Assembly (NCBI GenBank): GCA_947165105.1
Contig: CAMUZC010000073.1
Location: forward strand, 1-7,976
Length of the DNA: 7,976 nucleotides
Direction of reading: 5' to 3'
Source: an uncultured Lachnospiraceae bacterium
GTDB taxonomy: Bacteria; Bacillota_A; Clostridia; TANB77; CAG-508
Part shown: positions 1 to 6,670 of the stretch, piece after piece
Layout: each line of letters starts with the position of its first letter
Position numbering within the stretch: the stretch's first letter is position 1
Position numbers and translations under genes: made by a program
Notes under the pieces: generated by a model
What the model saw: only the letters and a program-made list of their open reading frames with translations
Databases searched by the model: none
Told to the model about the DNA's origin: nothing

Positions 1-2
1 AA

Positions 3-791
3 TTATTTTCCAATAAACATTTGTACATAAACTTTTCCATATCTAGGACTTGAAACAACAGCTAAACCTGTATAGTTATAACTACTATTTAATATATTAG
101 CTCTATGACCAGGTGAATTCATCCAAGCAGTTACAGCACCAGAATTACTTGAATTTCCAGCAATGTTTTCGCCAGCAGTTTTATACGTAATTCCAAAATT
201 TTTCATCATGTTAAATGGAGTTCCATATGTAGGAGAATTATGGTCAAAGTAATTGTTATTAACCATATCTTGAGCTTTAATTCTTGCAACACGTTGTAAT
301 TCGCCATCTACTTTTAATGCTGCAAGACCATTGTTTGCACGTTGTTGATTTATTAAATTAAATGTTTCTAATTCATCAGCTGTTAGAGAAGATGTATTAT
401 ACTGTGAAGTTCCAGAACCAGAATTATTATCAGTACCTTTATTAGTTGAAGTGCCACTTGAAGTACCCGAACTATTTGGATAAATTGGTTTAACATACTT
501 TTGACTAACAGCACCAACAAAATCTCCTTCAACTTGAACAATATACCAATTTCCAACACCAGCAAAAATTCGGATATATTGGTTTCTATTAACAGTAGCA
601 ACAACAGGATAACCTGTTCCTGGTCCACTTCTGACATTTAATCTGTCTGCTGTAACTAATCCAGTAGAAAAATCTAATTTATAATAATGTTGCATACCGA
701 AAGAAGTAGTACATACAAATATTAGTATAAAAGATATTGCTATTGTAGATAAAATAATTGCTTTTTTCTTTGTGAATTTAAAAATCTTCAT
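3..791 (-). CDS. Exported SH3b-CAP (SCP/PR1-like) domain protein
   Basis: This 262-residue protein is predicted to be secreted or surface-held. Residues 1-10 are Lys-rich and residues 11-31 are hydrophobic, ending near VCTTSFG, as in a signal peptide or N-terminal anchor. Residues about 45-104 form a bacterial SH3 domain (LNVRSGPGTGYPVVATV), a fold that often binds cell wall. A Ser/Gly/Thr/Asn-rich linker (about 105-135) leads to a CAP domain at 138-262. It shows the family signatures YFDHNSP (His184), AGENIAG (Glu208) and MNSPGHRANILN (His229), so the conserved His/Glu cavity residues are present. The overall layout resembles YkwD-type CAP proteins of spore-formers. Molecular activity of bacterial CAP domains is poorly known, so no enzyme function is claimed. 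ATG at 791-789 is chosen because it gives the full signal peptide and lies 11 bases after GGAGG. There is no LPXTG-like C-terminus, so it is not an obvious substrate of the sortase at 7041. The gene is divergent from the CapA gene. Confidence 0.9.
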   Translation of the reverse strand: MKIFKFTKKKAIILSTIAISFILIFVCTTSFGMQHYYKLDFSTGLVTADRLNVRSGPGTGYPVVATVNRNQYIRIFAGVGNWYIVQVEGDFVGAVSQKYVKPIYPNSSGTSSGTSTNKGTDNNSGSGTSQYNTSSLTADELETFNLINQQRANNGLAALKVDGELQRVARIKAQDMVNNNYFDHNSPTYGTPFNMMKNFGITYKTAGENIAGNSSNSGAVTAWMNSPGHRANILNSSYNYTGLAVVSSPRYGKVYVQMFIGK

Positions 792-810
792 ATTTTCATA
801 AACCTCCGTT
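788..810 (-). promoter_or_regulatory. RBS with a three-codon mini-ORF overlapping the SH3b-CAP start
   Basis: On the minus strand GGAGG (807-803) is followed after only 3 bases by ATG (799-797), then AAA, ATA, TGA. The TGA overlaps the true ATG (791-789) as ATGA. The eight bases ATGAAAAT at the mini-ORF are nearly repeated as ATGAAGAT at the real start, which suggests a small tandem duplication of the start region. The first ATG is too close to GGAGG to be efficient and the second is slightly far at 11 bases. The arrangement is seen directly; any effect on translation is inference. Confidence 0.45.
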
Positions 811-818
811 TTTTATTG

Positions 819-826
819 AATATATG
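819..826 (-). promoter_or_regulatory. Possible sporulation-type -10 element for the SH3b-CAP gene
   Basis: The minus strand reads CATATATT here, which fits the CATANNNT -10 pattern of the mother-cell sigma factors E and K. It sits about 28 bases before the start codon and would give a short leader containing the GGAGG. Upstream the sequence has ATACATAC about 14 bases away, only a loose match to a -35 element. No good sigma-A promoter was found on this strand in the intergenic region. In AT-rich DNA an eight-base match can be chance, so this is tentative. Confidence 0.25.
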
Positions 827-953
827 CGAACAAAGAAAAAGTATGTATTGAAATTTTAAAATAGGTAAGGAACACAGCTAAATGGAAAACTTAAGAATGA
901 GACAAAAAAAGACCGCAAAAAAATGTTTCAAACAAAAAAATCATAAATACCCA

Positions 954-982
954 TTGAAAACACTAATTGATACTGATATAAT
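954..982 (+). promoter_or_regulatory. Sigma-A promoter with extended -10 for the CapA-family gene
   Basis: A -35 TTGAAA (954-959) and a consensus -10 TATAAT (977-982) are separated by 17 bases. TG at 974-975 supplies an extended -10. Transcription should start near 989, leaving a leader of about 33 bases with AGGGGG (1005-1010) ahead of the ATG at 1022. Three A7 tracts (904-910, 917-923, 934-940) lie upstream of the -35 and could act like an UP element or bend the DNA. Confidence 0.8.
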
Positions 983-1021
983 GAAGTCGAGCAATGTCGA
1001 AATAAGGGGGAAACAGTTGTA

Positions 1022-2290
1022 ATGGGTAATAATAAAAGAAAGAAAAAAGTGCAAATAAAACTATGGAAGTTGGTTGTTTTTATTGCGATTATTATTGCAG
1101 GTATAATACTTCTATCAAATAAAAATGGAAAAAGTGATGTAAAAAATGTAAATAACAATAATGGAAATAATACAGAAACAGTACAAGCCAATGTACCTGA
1201 GGATTCAACAACAAGTGTGTCTTTAGTTATGGTGGGTGATAACTTAATTCACAGTAGTATTTATAAAGATGCAAAGAGATTAGCAGGTGGAAATGGTTAT
1301 GACTTTAAACCAATTATTGAATACATTAAAGAAAAAGTTCAAAATTATGATTTAGCATATTATAATCAAGAAACTGTTTTAGGAGGCTCAGAACTTGGAG
1401 TTTCAGATTATCCTACATTTAATTCACCTCAAGAAGCAGGGGATGCGATGTTAGATGCTGGATTTAATTTGGTAAGCTTAGCTACAAATCATACAATGGA
1501 TAGAGGAGAAAAAGCAATTTTAGCATCTAATGAATATTGGAAAAAACATGAAAATGAGGCTTTGGCAGTAGGAACTTATTCTTCAGAAGAAGAAAGAAAT
1601 AAAGTTCAAATTAGAGAAAAAAATGGAATCAAATATGCAATGTTAAGTTACACATATGGAACAAATGGAATTTCAGTTCCAAATGGAAAAGAATATTTGG
1701 TTAATGTATGGCCAACAAATTTAAGTATAAATGATCCAAGTAGAGATAAAGAATACCAAGCATATAAAGAACAAGTAAAAAAAGACATAGAAGCTGTAAG
1801 AAACCAAGTTGATGTTTTAATGGTTGCAATGCACTGGGGAGTAGAATACACTCACAATCCAACAGAATATGAAAAAGATTCAGCTAAGTTTTTAGCAGAT
1901 AATAATGTAGATATTGTAATTGGTGCTCATCCACATGTTATTCAACCTGTTACTTGGATAGATGATACGTTAGTAATTTATTCATTAGGAAACTTTGTTT
2001 CAGCACAATTGCAAGATCAAAATTATAATAAAATGGTAGGGTTAATGACATCAGTTAATATTACAAAAACAGTAAAAGATGGAAAGACTGATATAAAAAT
2101 TGATGATGTTAAAAACGAATTAATATTTACATATTATAATAAAAATTCATGGAGTAATTTTAAGGTAATACCATTTAGTAATGAAAATATAGGTAAATAT
2201 TTACCAAATTACAAGAGCGTATATGAAACATATAAAAAAGTTGTTCAAAAATTAGATGAAAATATGGTAGTAGTACCAGCATATGAGTAA
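1022..2290 (+). CDS. CapA-family membrane-anchored metallophosphoesterase-like protein
   Basis: This 422-residue protein has a Lys/Arg-rich N-terminus and one hydrophobic segment (about 14-32) that should anchor it with the rest outside. An Asn-rich linker (to about 60) precedes a CapA (PGA_cap) domain at about 66-330. Visible motifs are VMVGDNLIH (Asp73), YYNQETVL (Asn115, Glu117), SLATNHTMDRG (Asn156, His157), AMHWGVEY (His271), IGAHPHVIQP (His303, His305) and SLGNFV. These are the metal-binding positions of calcineurin-like phosphoesterases, to which this family is related. CapA/PgsA proteins take part in export or anchoring of poly-gamma-glutamate, but capB, capC or ligase genes are absent here. 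Many stand-alone homologues have unknown substrates, so the role is left as envelope-associated hydrolase-like. Residues about 330-422 are less conserved and I cannot assign them. AGGGGG 11 bases upstream supports the start. It ends with two adjacent TAA stops, and the next gene follows after a 35-base gap, probably in the same transcript. Confidence 0.88.
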   Translation: MGNNKRKKKVQIKLWKLVVFIAIIIAGIILLSNKNGKSDVKNVNNNNGNNTETVQANVPEDSTTSVSLVMVGDNLIHSSIYKDAKRLAGGNGYDFKPIIEYIKEKVQNYDLAYYNQETVLGGSELGVSDYPTFNSPQEAGDAMLDAGFNLVSLATNHTMDRGEKAILASNEYWKKHENEALAVGTYSSEEERNKVQIREKNGIKYAMLSYTYGTNGISVPNGKEYLVNVWPTNLSINDPSRDKEYQAYKEQVKKDIEAVRNQVDVLMVAMHWGVEYTHNPTEYEKDSAKFLADNNVDIVIGAHPHVIQPVTWIDDTLVIYSLGNFVSAQLQDQNYNKMVGLMTSVNITKTVKDGKTDIKIDDVKNELIFTYYNKNSWSNFKVIPFSNENIGKYLPNYKSVYETYKKVVQKLDENMVVVPAYE

Positions 2291-2310
2291 TAAAACAAAA
2301 AACAAAAGAC

Positions 2311-2316
2311 GAGGTG
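2311..2316 (+). promoter_or_regulatory. RBS (GAGGTG) that decides the start at 2326
   Basis: GAGGTG at 2311-2316 is a good Shine-Dalgarno match. The in-frame GTG at 2314 lies inside it and so cannot sensibly be the start. The next in-frame start, GTG at 2326-2328, is 9 bases downstream, which is normal spacing. Confidence 0.7.
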
Positions 2317-2325
2317 TTCAATTTA

Positions 2326-3390
2326 GTGAAATTATTTGACAAATTAAAAACAAAAATAAAACTAGCAACAAATAAGGTAAAAGGAAAAAAGTACGTAGCC
2401 ATACAAAAAACAGTAGCAGATTTAACTTATAAAGAAGCATTAAAAGAGTATAACAAAAAAATTGATGCTATATTTGAAAGTGAAGGAAACTTTGTAGGAA
2501 GAAATAAGGATTTAATTCAAAAGGTTGTGTTTGAATGTAAAGATAATGATTTTGCACTATATTATCTTCAAGAAATAGTGCAAAATATGGAAATCTCTAA
2601 AGGAATAAAAATGGATTTTATTCAATCATTTTTTTCAAACTACGATGATAATGAATTGTGTAAATTAATAAAAATGGATGATAGTGAATTTGATCCACAA
2701 TATAAAACACAAATAGTAAGAAATACTCCTGAAAGTTTTTCAGAAGACACAATTATAAAATATTTTGATTATACTAATATTGACCATGACTATATCAACA
2801 GAGTTATGAAATGCTTATCTTTGGATGGTAAAATAAAAATATTAAATCAACTGAAAGATGATAAATTTAAAGAAAAAATCTTAATAGAAGAAACAGAAAA
2901 ACTAGATTTTATTCAAGCTAAAAAAGTTTATGAAAAAATTCCTATTTTAGATTATAAACAAATTGAAAAATTCTATGTAAAAAGAATACAAACTGTAGGC
3001 CAATCGGAAGCTTTAAATATCATAAATGAATTAGATTTTATTTCACCAAGCCTAGCTACAGTTCTCGATGAAAAATTAGATAATAAAAATCCAGATGATG
3101 TAATAAATTACATTAACAATAATGATGTAAAAAAAGGTGGCATAATTTATTTAAGTAGAAAATTCGATTTTGACGAAAAAATGAAAGTTTTTGAAAATCT
3201 TGAAAAAGTTGAAGATAGAAAAAACGCTATAACAATCTTTGAAAGAGATGTAGATAAAAAGAATTTTATCAAAATGGTAAAAAACGAACAAGACCCAGAT
3301 GTAAAAAATGAATTACTTAGTAATATGTTGCTTTTACTCAAAGATAAAAGAAAAGTTCTTACTAAAGTAGAAATTGATCAATTAGTATAG
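2326..3390 (+). CDS. Unrecognised Lys-rich, probably all-helical protein (354 aa)
   Basis: I do not recognise this protein. From the GTG at 2326 it is 354 residues long. There is no signal peptide or membrane segment, so it should be cytoplasmic. The first about 24 residues (KLFDKLKTKIKLATNKVKGK) are strongly basic and could form an amphipathic helix that touches membrane or nucleic acid. The rest is rich in Lys, Asp, Glu, Ile, Leu and Asn and poor in Gly and Pro, with alternating short amphipathic helices. Successive stretches such as DKFKEKILIEETEKLDF, DYKQIEKFYVKRIQTVG and DEKMKVFENLEKVEDRK look like degenerate helical repeats of about 30-35 residues, as in HEAT- or TPR-like solenoids. No catalytic motif is visible; its three Cys residues are scattered and do not form a metal site. 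It follows the CapA-family gene by 35 bases with no terminator between, so the two are probably co-transcribed. Base composition and codon use resemble the neighbours. The frame is secure; the function is unknown. Confidence 0.8.
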   Translation: MKLFDKLKTKIKLATNKVKGKKYVAIQKTVADLTYKEALKEYNKKIDAIFESEGNFVGRNKDLIQKVVFECKDNDFALYYLQEIVQNMEISKGIKMDFIQSFFSNYDDNELCKLIKMDDSEFDPQYKTQIVRNTPESFSEDTIIKYFDYTNIDHDYINRVMKCLSLDGKIKILNQLKDDKFKEKILIEETEKLDFIQAKKVYEKIPILDYKQIEKFYVKRIQTVGQSEALNIINELDFISPSLATVLDEKLDNKNPDDVINYINNNDVKKGGIIYLSRKFDFDEKMKVFENLEKVEDRKNAITIFERDVDKKNFIKMVKNEQDPDVKNELLSNMLLLLKDKRKVLTKVEIDQLV

Positions 3391-3416
3391 AAATAATTAA
3401 AAAAATATGTTATAAT
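3388..3416 (+). promoter_or_regulatory. Possible extended -10 promoter ahead of mtaB
   Basis: A consensus TATAAT (3411-3416) with TG at 3408-3409 makes an extended -10. Seventeen bases upstream, TAGAAA (3388-3393) matches TTGACA at four of six positions and overlaps the TAG stop of the preceding gene. Transcription would begin around 3423, inside the left arm of the hairpin at 3418-3454. A second candidate -35 (TTGTCA, 3469-3474) has only a poor -10 behind it. The match is good, but TATAAT is easily found by chance in this composition. Confidence 0.45.
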
Positions 3417-3417
3417 A

Positions 3418-3454
3418 TTAATCACGTAACTTTTATTAAAGGTTACGTGATTAA
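3418..3454 (+). repeat. Perfect inverted repeat / strong hairpin between two operons
   Basis: Arms at 3418-3430 and 3442-3454 are perfectly complementary over 13 bp (core ATCACGTAAC / GTTACGTGAT). The stem continues inward with one T-G wobble and three T-A pairs to a 3-base ATT loop, giving 17 bp in 37 bases. This is by far the strongest structure I saw in the window outside the tRNAs. It could end transcription of the 354-residue protein gene, but no T-run follows the right arm, so it is not a typical intrinsic terminator. It could also be an operator overlapping the start site or a 5' leader stem of the mtaB transcript. Confidence 0.75.
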
Positions 3455-3525
3455 ATGTATTTAAAGATTTGTCAAAAGAGAGAATATATAAATAAATTAA
3501 AGAGTTTAATAAAATTTTGAAAATA

Positions 3526-3532
3526 AGAGGTG
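3526..3532 (+). promoter_or_regulatory. RBS (AGAGGTG) that decides the mtaB start at 3539
   Basis: AGAGGTG at 3526-3532 lies 6 bases before ATG 3539-3541. An in-frame GTG at 3530 falls inside this element, so the longer reading that starts there is unlikely. From 3539 the protein begins MGKKVAFVSLGC, the normal N-terminus of the family. Confidence 0.75.
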
Positions 3533-3538
3533 GAAAAA

Positions 3539-4840
3539 ATGGGGAAAAAAGTAGCTTTTGTTTCTCTTGGGTGCAAAGTTAATCAATATGAAACAAATGC
3601 AATGTCACAGGAGTTTATTCAAGCAGGGTATGAAGTAGTTGAATTTACTGATGTTGCAGATGTATACATCGTAAATACTTGCACAGTTACAAATATCGCT
3701 GATAGAAAATCAAGACAGATGCTAAGACGTGTTAAAGAAATAAATCCAGAAGCGGTTTTAGTTGCAACTGGATGTTATGCTCAAGTTGGAAAAGAAGAAC
3801 TAGAAAAAATTGAAGATATAGATATGATAATTGGAAATAATGAAAAGAAGGATATTGTAGAAATAATTCAGGATTATCAAAATGAAAAAAACGCAATAAT
3901 AACAGATGTAATGCATCAAAAAGAATATGTTGAATTTGGAACAACAACATACACTGAAAAGACAAGAGCTGTTGTTAAAATTCAAGATGGATGTGACAGA
4001 TTTTGTTCATATTGTATAATTCCATATGCCAGAGGAAGAGTAAGAAGTAGAAAGCCTGAAAATGTTGTAACAGAAGTTGAACAAATTGTGGATAAAGGCA
4101 TTAAAGAAATAGTTATTACAGGAATTCATATTGCTTCTTATGGAAAAGATTTTAGAAATGAAATAGGATTAATAGATTTATTAGAAGAATTAAACAAAAT
4201 TAAAGGATTGAAAAGAATTCGTTTAGGTTCAATTGAACCCACAATAATTACAGAAGAATTTGTTTCAAGATTATCTAAACTTGAAAAAATATGTGATCAT
4301 TTTCATTTGTCATTACAAAGTGGATGTAATGAAACATTAAAAAGAATGAATAGAAGATATACTTGTGAAGAGTTTGAAAATGGCACAAAGCTTCTTAGAA
4401 AAGCATTCCCTAATGCAGCTTTAACAACAGATGTAATAGTGGGATTTCCTGGAGAAACAGATGAAGAGTTTAATGCAACCTGTGAATTTCTTAAAAAAAT
4501 TGCTTTTTATAAAATGCATATTTTCAAGTATTCTCAAAGAAAAGGAACAAAGGCTGCTGTTATGCCAAATCAAATTGATGGATCAATTAAAGAACAAAGA
4601 AGTAAAGTACTTTTAAACTTATCAGATGAAAATGAGGAAATGTATAATTCTGAGTATGTTGGCAAAACTGTAGAGGTTTTGTTTGAGGAAAAGGATGGAG
4701 AGTTTTTTAAGGGACACACAACAAATTATATTGAAGTCTGGGCTAAGGGCGAAGGATTAGAAAATATAATTAGAATGGTTGATATTAAGGAAAGTTGTTG
4801 TGGACATTTGATTGGTGTTCTGACTATTGCAAATGATTAA
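3539..4840 (+). CDS. mtaB: tRNA (N6-threonylcarbamoyladenosine(37)-C2)-methylthiotransferase MtaB
   Basis: MtaB is a cytoplasmic radical-SAM enzyme that turns t6A37 into ms2t6A37 in tRNAs reading ANN codons, using S-adenosylmethionine and two [4Fe-4S] clusters. The 433-residue protein shows all three expected parts. The N-terminal methylthiotransferase domain (about 1-115) has cluster cysteines Cys12 (SLGCKVNQYE), Cys48 (NTCTVT) and Cys79 (ATGCYAQ). The radical-SAM domain (about 138-370) has CDRFCSYC, giving Cys152, Cys156 and Cys159 in the CxxxCxxC pattern. A C-terminal TRAM-like RNA-binding domain starts near 373 (YVGKTVEVLFEE). SLGCKVNQYE and the overall length fit the MtaB (YqeV) branch rather than MiaB or RimO; I judge this from motif memory, not an alignment. 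No truncation is seen. It is probably the first gene of the cluster with alaS (51-base gap), the HIT gene and the sortase gene, so this group starts with two tRNA-related functions. Confidence 0.93.
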   Translation: MGKKVAFVSLGCKVNQYETNAMSQEFIQAGYEVVEFTDVADVYIVNTCTVTNIADRKSRQMLRRVKEINPEAVLVATGCYAQVGKEELEKIEDIDMIIGNNEKKDIVEIIQDYQNEKNAIITDVMHQKEYVEFGTTTYTEKTRAVVKIQDGCDRFCSYCIIPYARGRVRSRKPENVVTEVEQIVDKGIKEIVITGIHIASYGKDFRNEIGLIDLLEELNKIKGLKRIRLGSIEPTIITEEFVSRLSKLEKICDHFHLSLQSGCNETLKRMNRRYTCEEFENGTKLLRKAFPNAALTTDVIVGFPGETDEEFNATCEFLKKIAFYKMHIFKYSQRKGTKAAVMPNQIDGSIKEQRSKVLLNLSDENEEMYNSEYVGKTVEVLFEEKDGEFFKGHTTNYIEVWAKGEGLENIIRMVDIKESCCGHLIGVLTIAND

Positions 4841-4880
4841 AGTTTGATATATAATTATGAAAGAATTTGATTGATAGAAG

Positions 4881-4887
4881 AAGGAGA
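4881..4887 (+). promoter_or_regulatory. RBS (AAGGAGA) that decides the alaS start at 4892
   Basis: AAGGAGA lies 4 bases before ATG 4892-4894. The in-frame TTG at 4871 precedes this RBS and has none of its own, so the longer reading is unlikely. Starting at 4892 gives MESLNLKDTYLKFFESKGH, the usual AlaRS N-terminus. Confidence 0.8.
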
Positions 4888-4891
4888 TATA

Positions 4892-6661
4892 ATGGAAAGC
4901 TTAAATTTAAAAGATACATATTTAAAATTTTTTGAAAGTAAAGGACATAAGGTAATTCCTAGTAGCCCAGTAATTCCAGAAAATGATCCTACAGTATTAT
5001 TTAATACAGCTGGAATGCAACCACTAGTACCATATTTGAAAGGTGAGCCACACCCAGAAGGAACTAGATTAACTGATGTTCAAAAATGTTTTAGAACAAA
5101 TGATTTGGATGAAGTAGGGGACAAAACACACCATACATTTTTTGAAATGCTTGGAAACTGGTCTTTAGGGGATTATTTCAAAAAAGAATCAATTGAGTGG
5201 AGTTTTGAATTATTAACAAAACATTTAAATATTCCAGTAGAAAAATTGGCTGTAACAGTATTCAGAGGAAATGATATGATTTCAGCAGATAATGAAGCAG
5301 CAAATTTATGGATGGAGCAAGGTATTCCAGAAGAAAGAATTGCATTCTTAGGGGAAGATGACAACTGGTGGCCAAATATGGAAGCTACAGGACCTTGTGG
5401 TTCAGATACTGAAATTTTTTATTGGAGAAGTAATGAAGAAGTTCCAGTAAAATTTGACCCTGAAAATGAAAATTGGGTTGAAATTTGGAACAACGTATTT
5501 ATGCAATATATGCACAATCCAGATGGTACATTTACTCAACTTAAAAATAAAAATGTAGATACAGGAATGGGCGTAGAAAGAGTTACAGCAATTTTAGAAG
5601 GACAAACTGATAATTATAAATCATCAATCTGGAAAGATATAATTGCTAAAATAGAAGAAGTATCAGGAAAAAATTATGATGATGAAAAATATACAAGATT
5701 TATTAGAATTATTGCAGACCATATAAGAGCTGTCGTAATAATCTTAGGTGATGACGCAAAAATTATGCCATCAAATAAAGACCAAGGTTATATTTTAAGA
5801 AGATTAATCAGAAGAATGATAAGATTTGCTAAACAAATTGATATTCAAATTGATTCTGATTGGGAACAAGAACTTGCCAGATTAGTTATAAATGAATATA
5901 AAGCATATTACAAAGAATTAGAAAGAAATGAACAATTTATACTAGATGCACTAAAAAATGAGAAAGTAAAATTCAACAGAACACTTGAAAAAGGATTAAG
6001 AGAATTTGAAAAAATTACAAAGAATATTCAAACAAGTACGATAGATAAAGACACAGCATTTAAATTGTATGATACTTATGGATTCCCAATAGAACTTACA
6101 GAAGAGCTTGCAAAAGAACAAGGGTTAAATGTTGATATGGATGGATTCAAAGCAAAGTTTGAAGAACATCAAGCAAAATCAAGAGCTGGTTCTGAACAAA
6201 AATTCAAAGGTGGATTGGCTTCAACAGGAGAAATGGAAACAAAATATCATACTGCAACACACCTTTTAAACGCTGCATTAAAAGTAGTTTTAGGAGCTCA
6301 TGTTCATCAAAGAGGAAGTAATATAACAGCAGAAAGAATGAGATTTGACTTTACTCAAGATGAGAAAATGACAGATGAGCAGAAGAAACAAGCAGAAGAC
6401 CTAGTAAATGAATACATCAAAATGGCAATTCCAGTTGAAAAACTTGAAATGCCAAAAGAAGAAGCTGTAAAAATGGGAGCAGAATGTCAGTTCATTGAAA
6501 GATATCCAGATATTGTTACAGTATATAAAATAGGAGATGTATCTCTTGAAATTTGCGGTGGACCTCACGTATCAAATACATCTGAGTTGGGTACATTTAA
6601 AATTAAGAAAGAAGAAGCAAGTTCAGCAGGAGTTAGAAGAATTAAGGCTATTTTAGAGTAG
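4892..6661 (+). CDS. alaS: Alanyl-tRNA synthetase, short form without beta-barrel and C-Ala regions
   Basis: AlaRS, a class II synthetase, charges tRNA-Ala with alanine using ATP. The protein is 589 residues against about 870-880 in typical bacteria. The catalytic domain (about 1-240) has FNTAGMQPLVPYLKG, QKCFRTNDLDEVGDKTHHTF, ATGPCGSDTEIFY and VDTGMGVER. The helical tRNA-recognition domain (about 241-430) includes RIIADHIRA and GYILRRLIRRMIR. The editing domain that removes wrongly attached Ser or Gly runs from about 451 to the end, with HTATH (His453, His457) and CGGPH (Cys555, His559) as the zinc site. Only about 25 residues separate the helical domain from HTATH, so the roughly 110-residue beta-barrel subdomain found there in long AlaRS is missing. 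The DHHA1/C-Ala part is also absent. The reading ends cleanly in TAG, which overlaps the RBS of the next gene, so this is not a frameshift or a broken gene. From memory, short AlaRS with a KFKGGLA segment is a known variant, common in Patescibacteria. The 51-base gap upstream is too short for a T-box leader. Confidence 0.93.
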   Translation: MESLNLKDTYLKFFESKGHKVIPSSPVIPENDPTVLFNTAGMQPLVPYLKGEPHPEGTRLTDVQKCFRTNDLDEVGDKTHHTFFEMLGNWSLGDYFKKESIEWSFELLTKHLNIPVEKLAVTVFRGNDMISADNEAANLWMEQGIPEERIAFLGEDDNWWPNMEATGPCGSDTEIFYWRSNEEVPVKFDPENENWVEIWNNVFMQYMHNPDGTFTQLKNKNVDTGMGVERVTAILEGQTDNYKSSIWKDIIAKIEEVSGKNYDDEKYTRFIRIIADHIRAVVIILGDDAKIMPSNKDQGYILRRLIRRMIRFAKQIDIQIDSDWEQELARLVINEYKAYYKELERNEQFILDALKNEKVKFNRTLEKGLREFEKITKNIQTSTIDKDTAFKLYDTYGFPIELTEELAKEQGLNVDMDGFKAKFEEHQAKSRAGSEQKFKGGLASTGEMETKYHTATHLLNAALKVVLGAHVHQRGSNITAERMRFDFTQDEKMTDEQKKQAEDLVNEYIKMAIPVEKLEMPKEEAVKMGAECQFIERYPDIVTVYKIGDVSLEICGGPHVSNTSELGTFKIKKEEASSAGVRRIKAILE

Positions 6662-6670
6662 GAGGATTTT

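Noticed and set aside
815..845. LexA-like box around GCGAAC
   Set aside because: Only one CGAAC half-site is present; the matching GTTCG half at the required spacing is missing.
924..934. TGTTTCAAACA followed on the minus strand by a T7 run as a terminator
   Set aside because: A perfect stem would leave a one-base loop and only a few A-T pairs would form, so it is not a credible hairpin.
928..1191. Minus-strand open reading of 87 codons overlapping the CapA-family start
   Set aside because: It lies opposite the strong promoter and the CapA N-terminus, has a low-complexity Phe/Leu-rich product caused by AT-rich antisense sequence, and has no convincing RBS.
2175..2402. Minus-strand open reading spanning the CapA/helical-protein junction
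   Set aside because: It is antisense to two well supported genes, and its Phe/Tyr/Leu-rich product is typical of a shadow reading.
3418..3454. Intrinsic terminator for the 354-residue protein gene
   Set aside because: The hairpin is strong but the bases after the right arm (AATGTATTTAAAG) do not form a U-run. I report it as an inverted repeat of unknown role instead.
4892..6661. alaS as a frameshifted or truncated pseudogene
   Set aside because: The missing parts are one internal subdomain and the C-terminus, the frame is open throughout, all catalytic and editing motifs are intact, and the stop codon is built into the next RBS.
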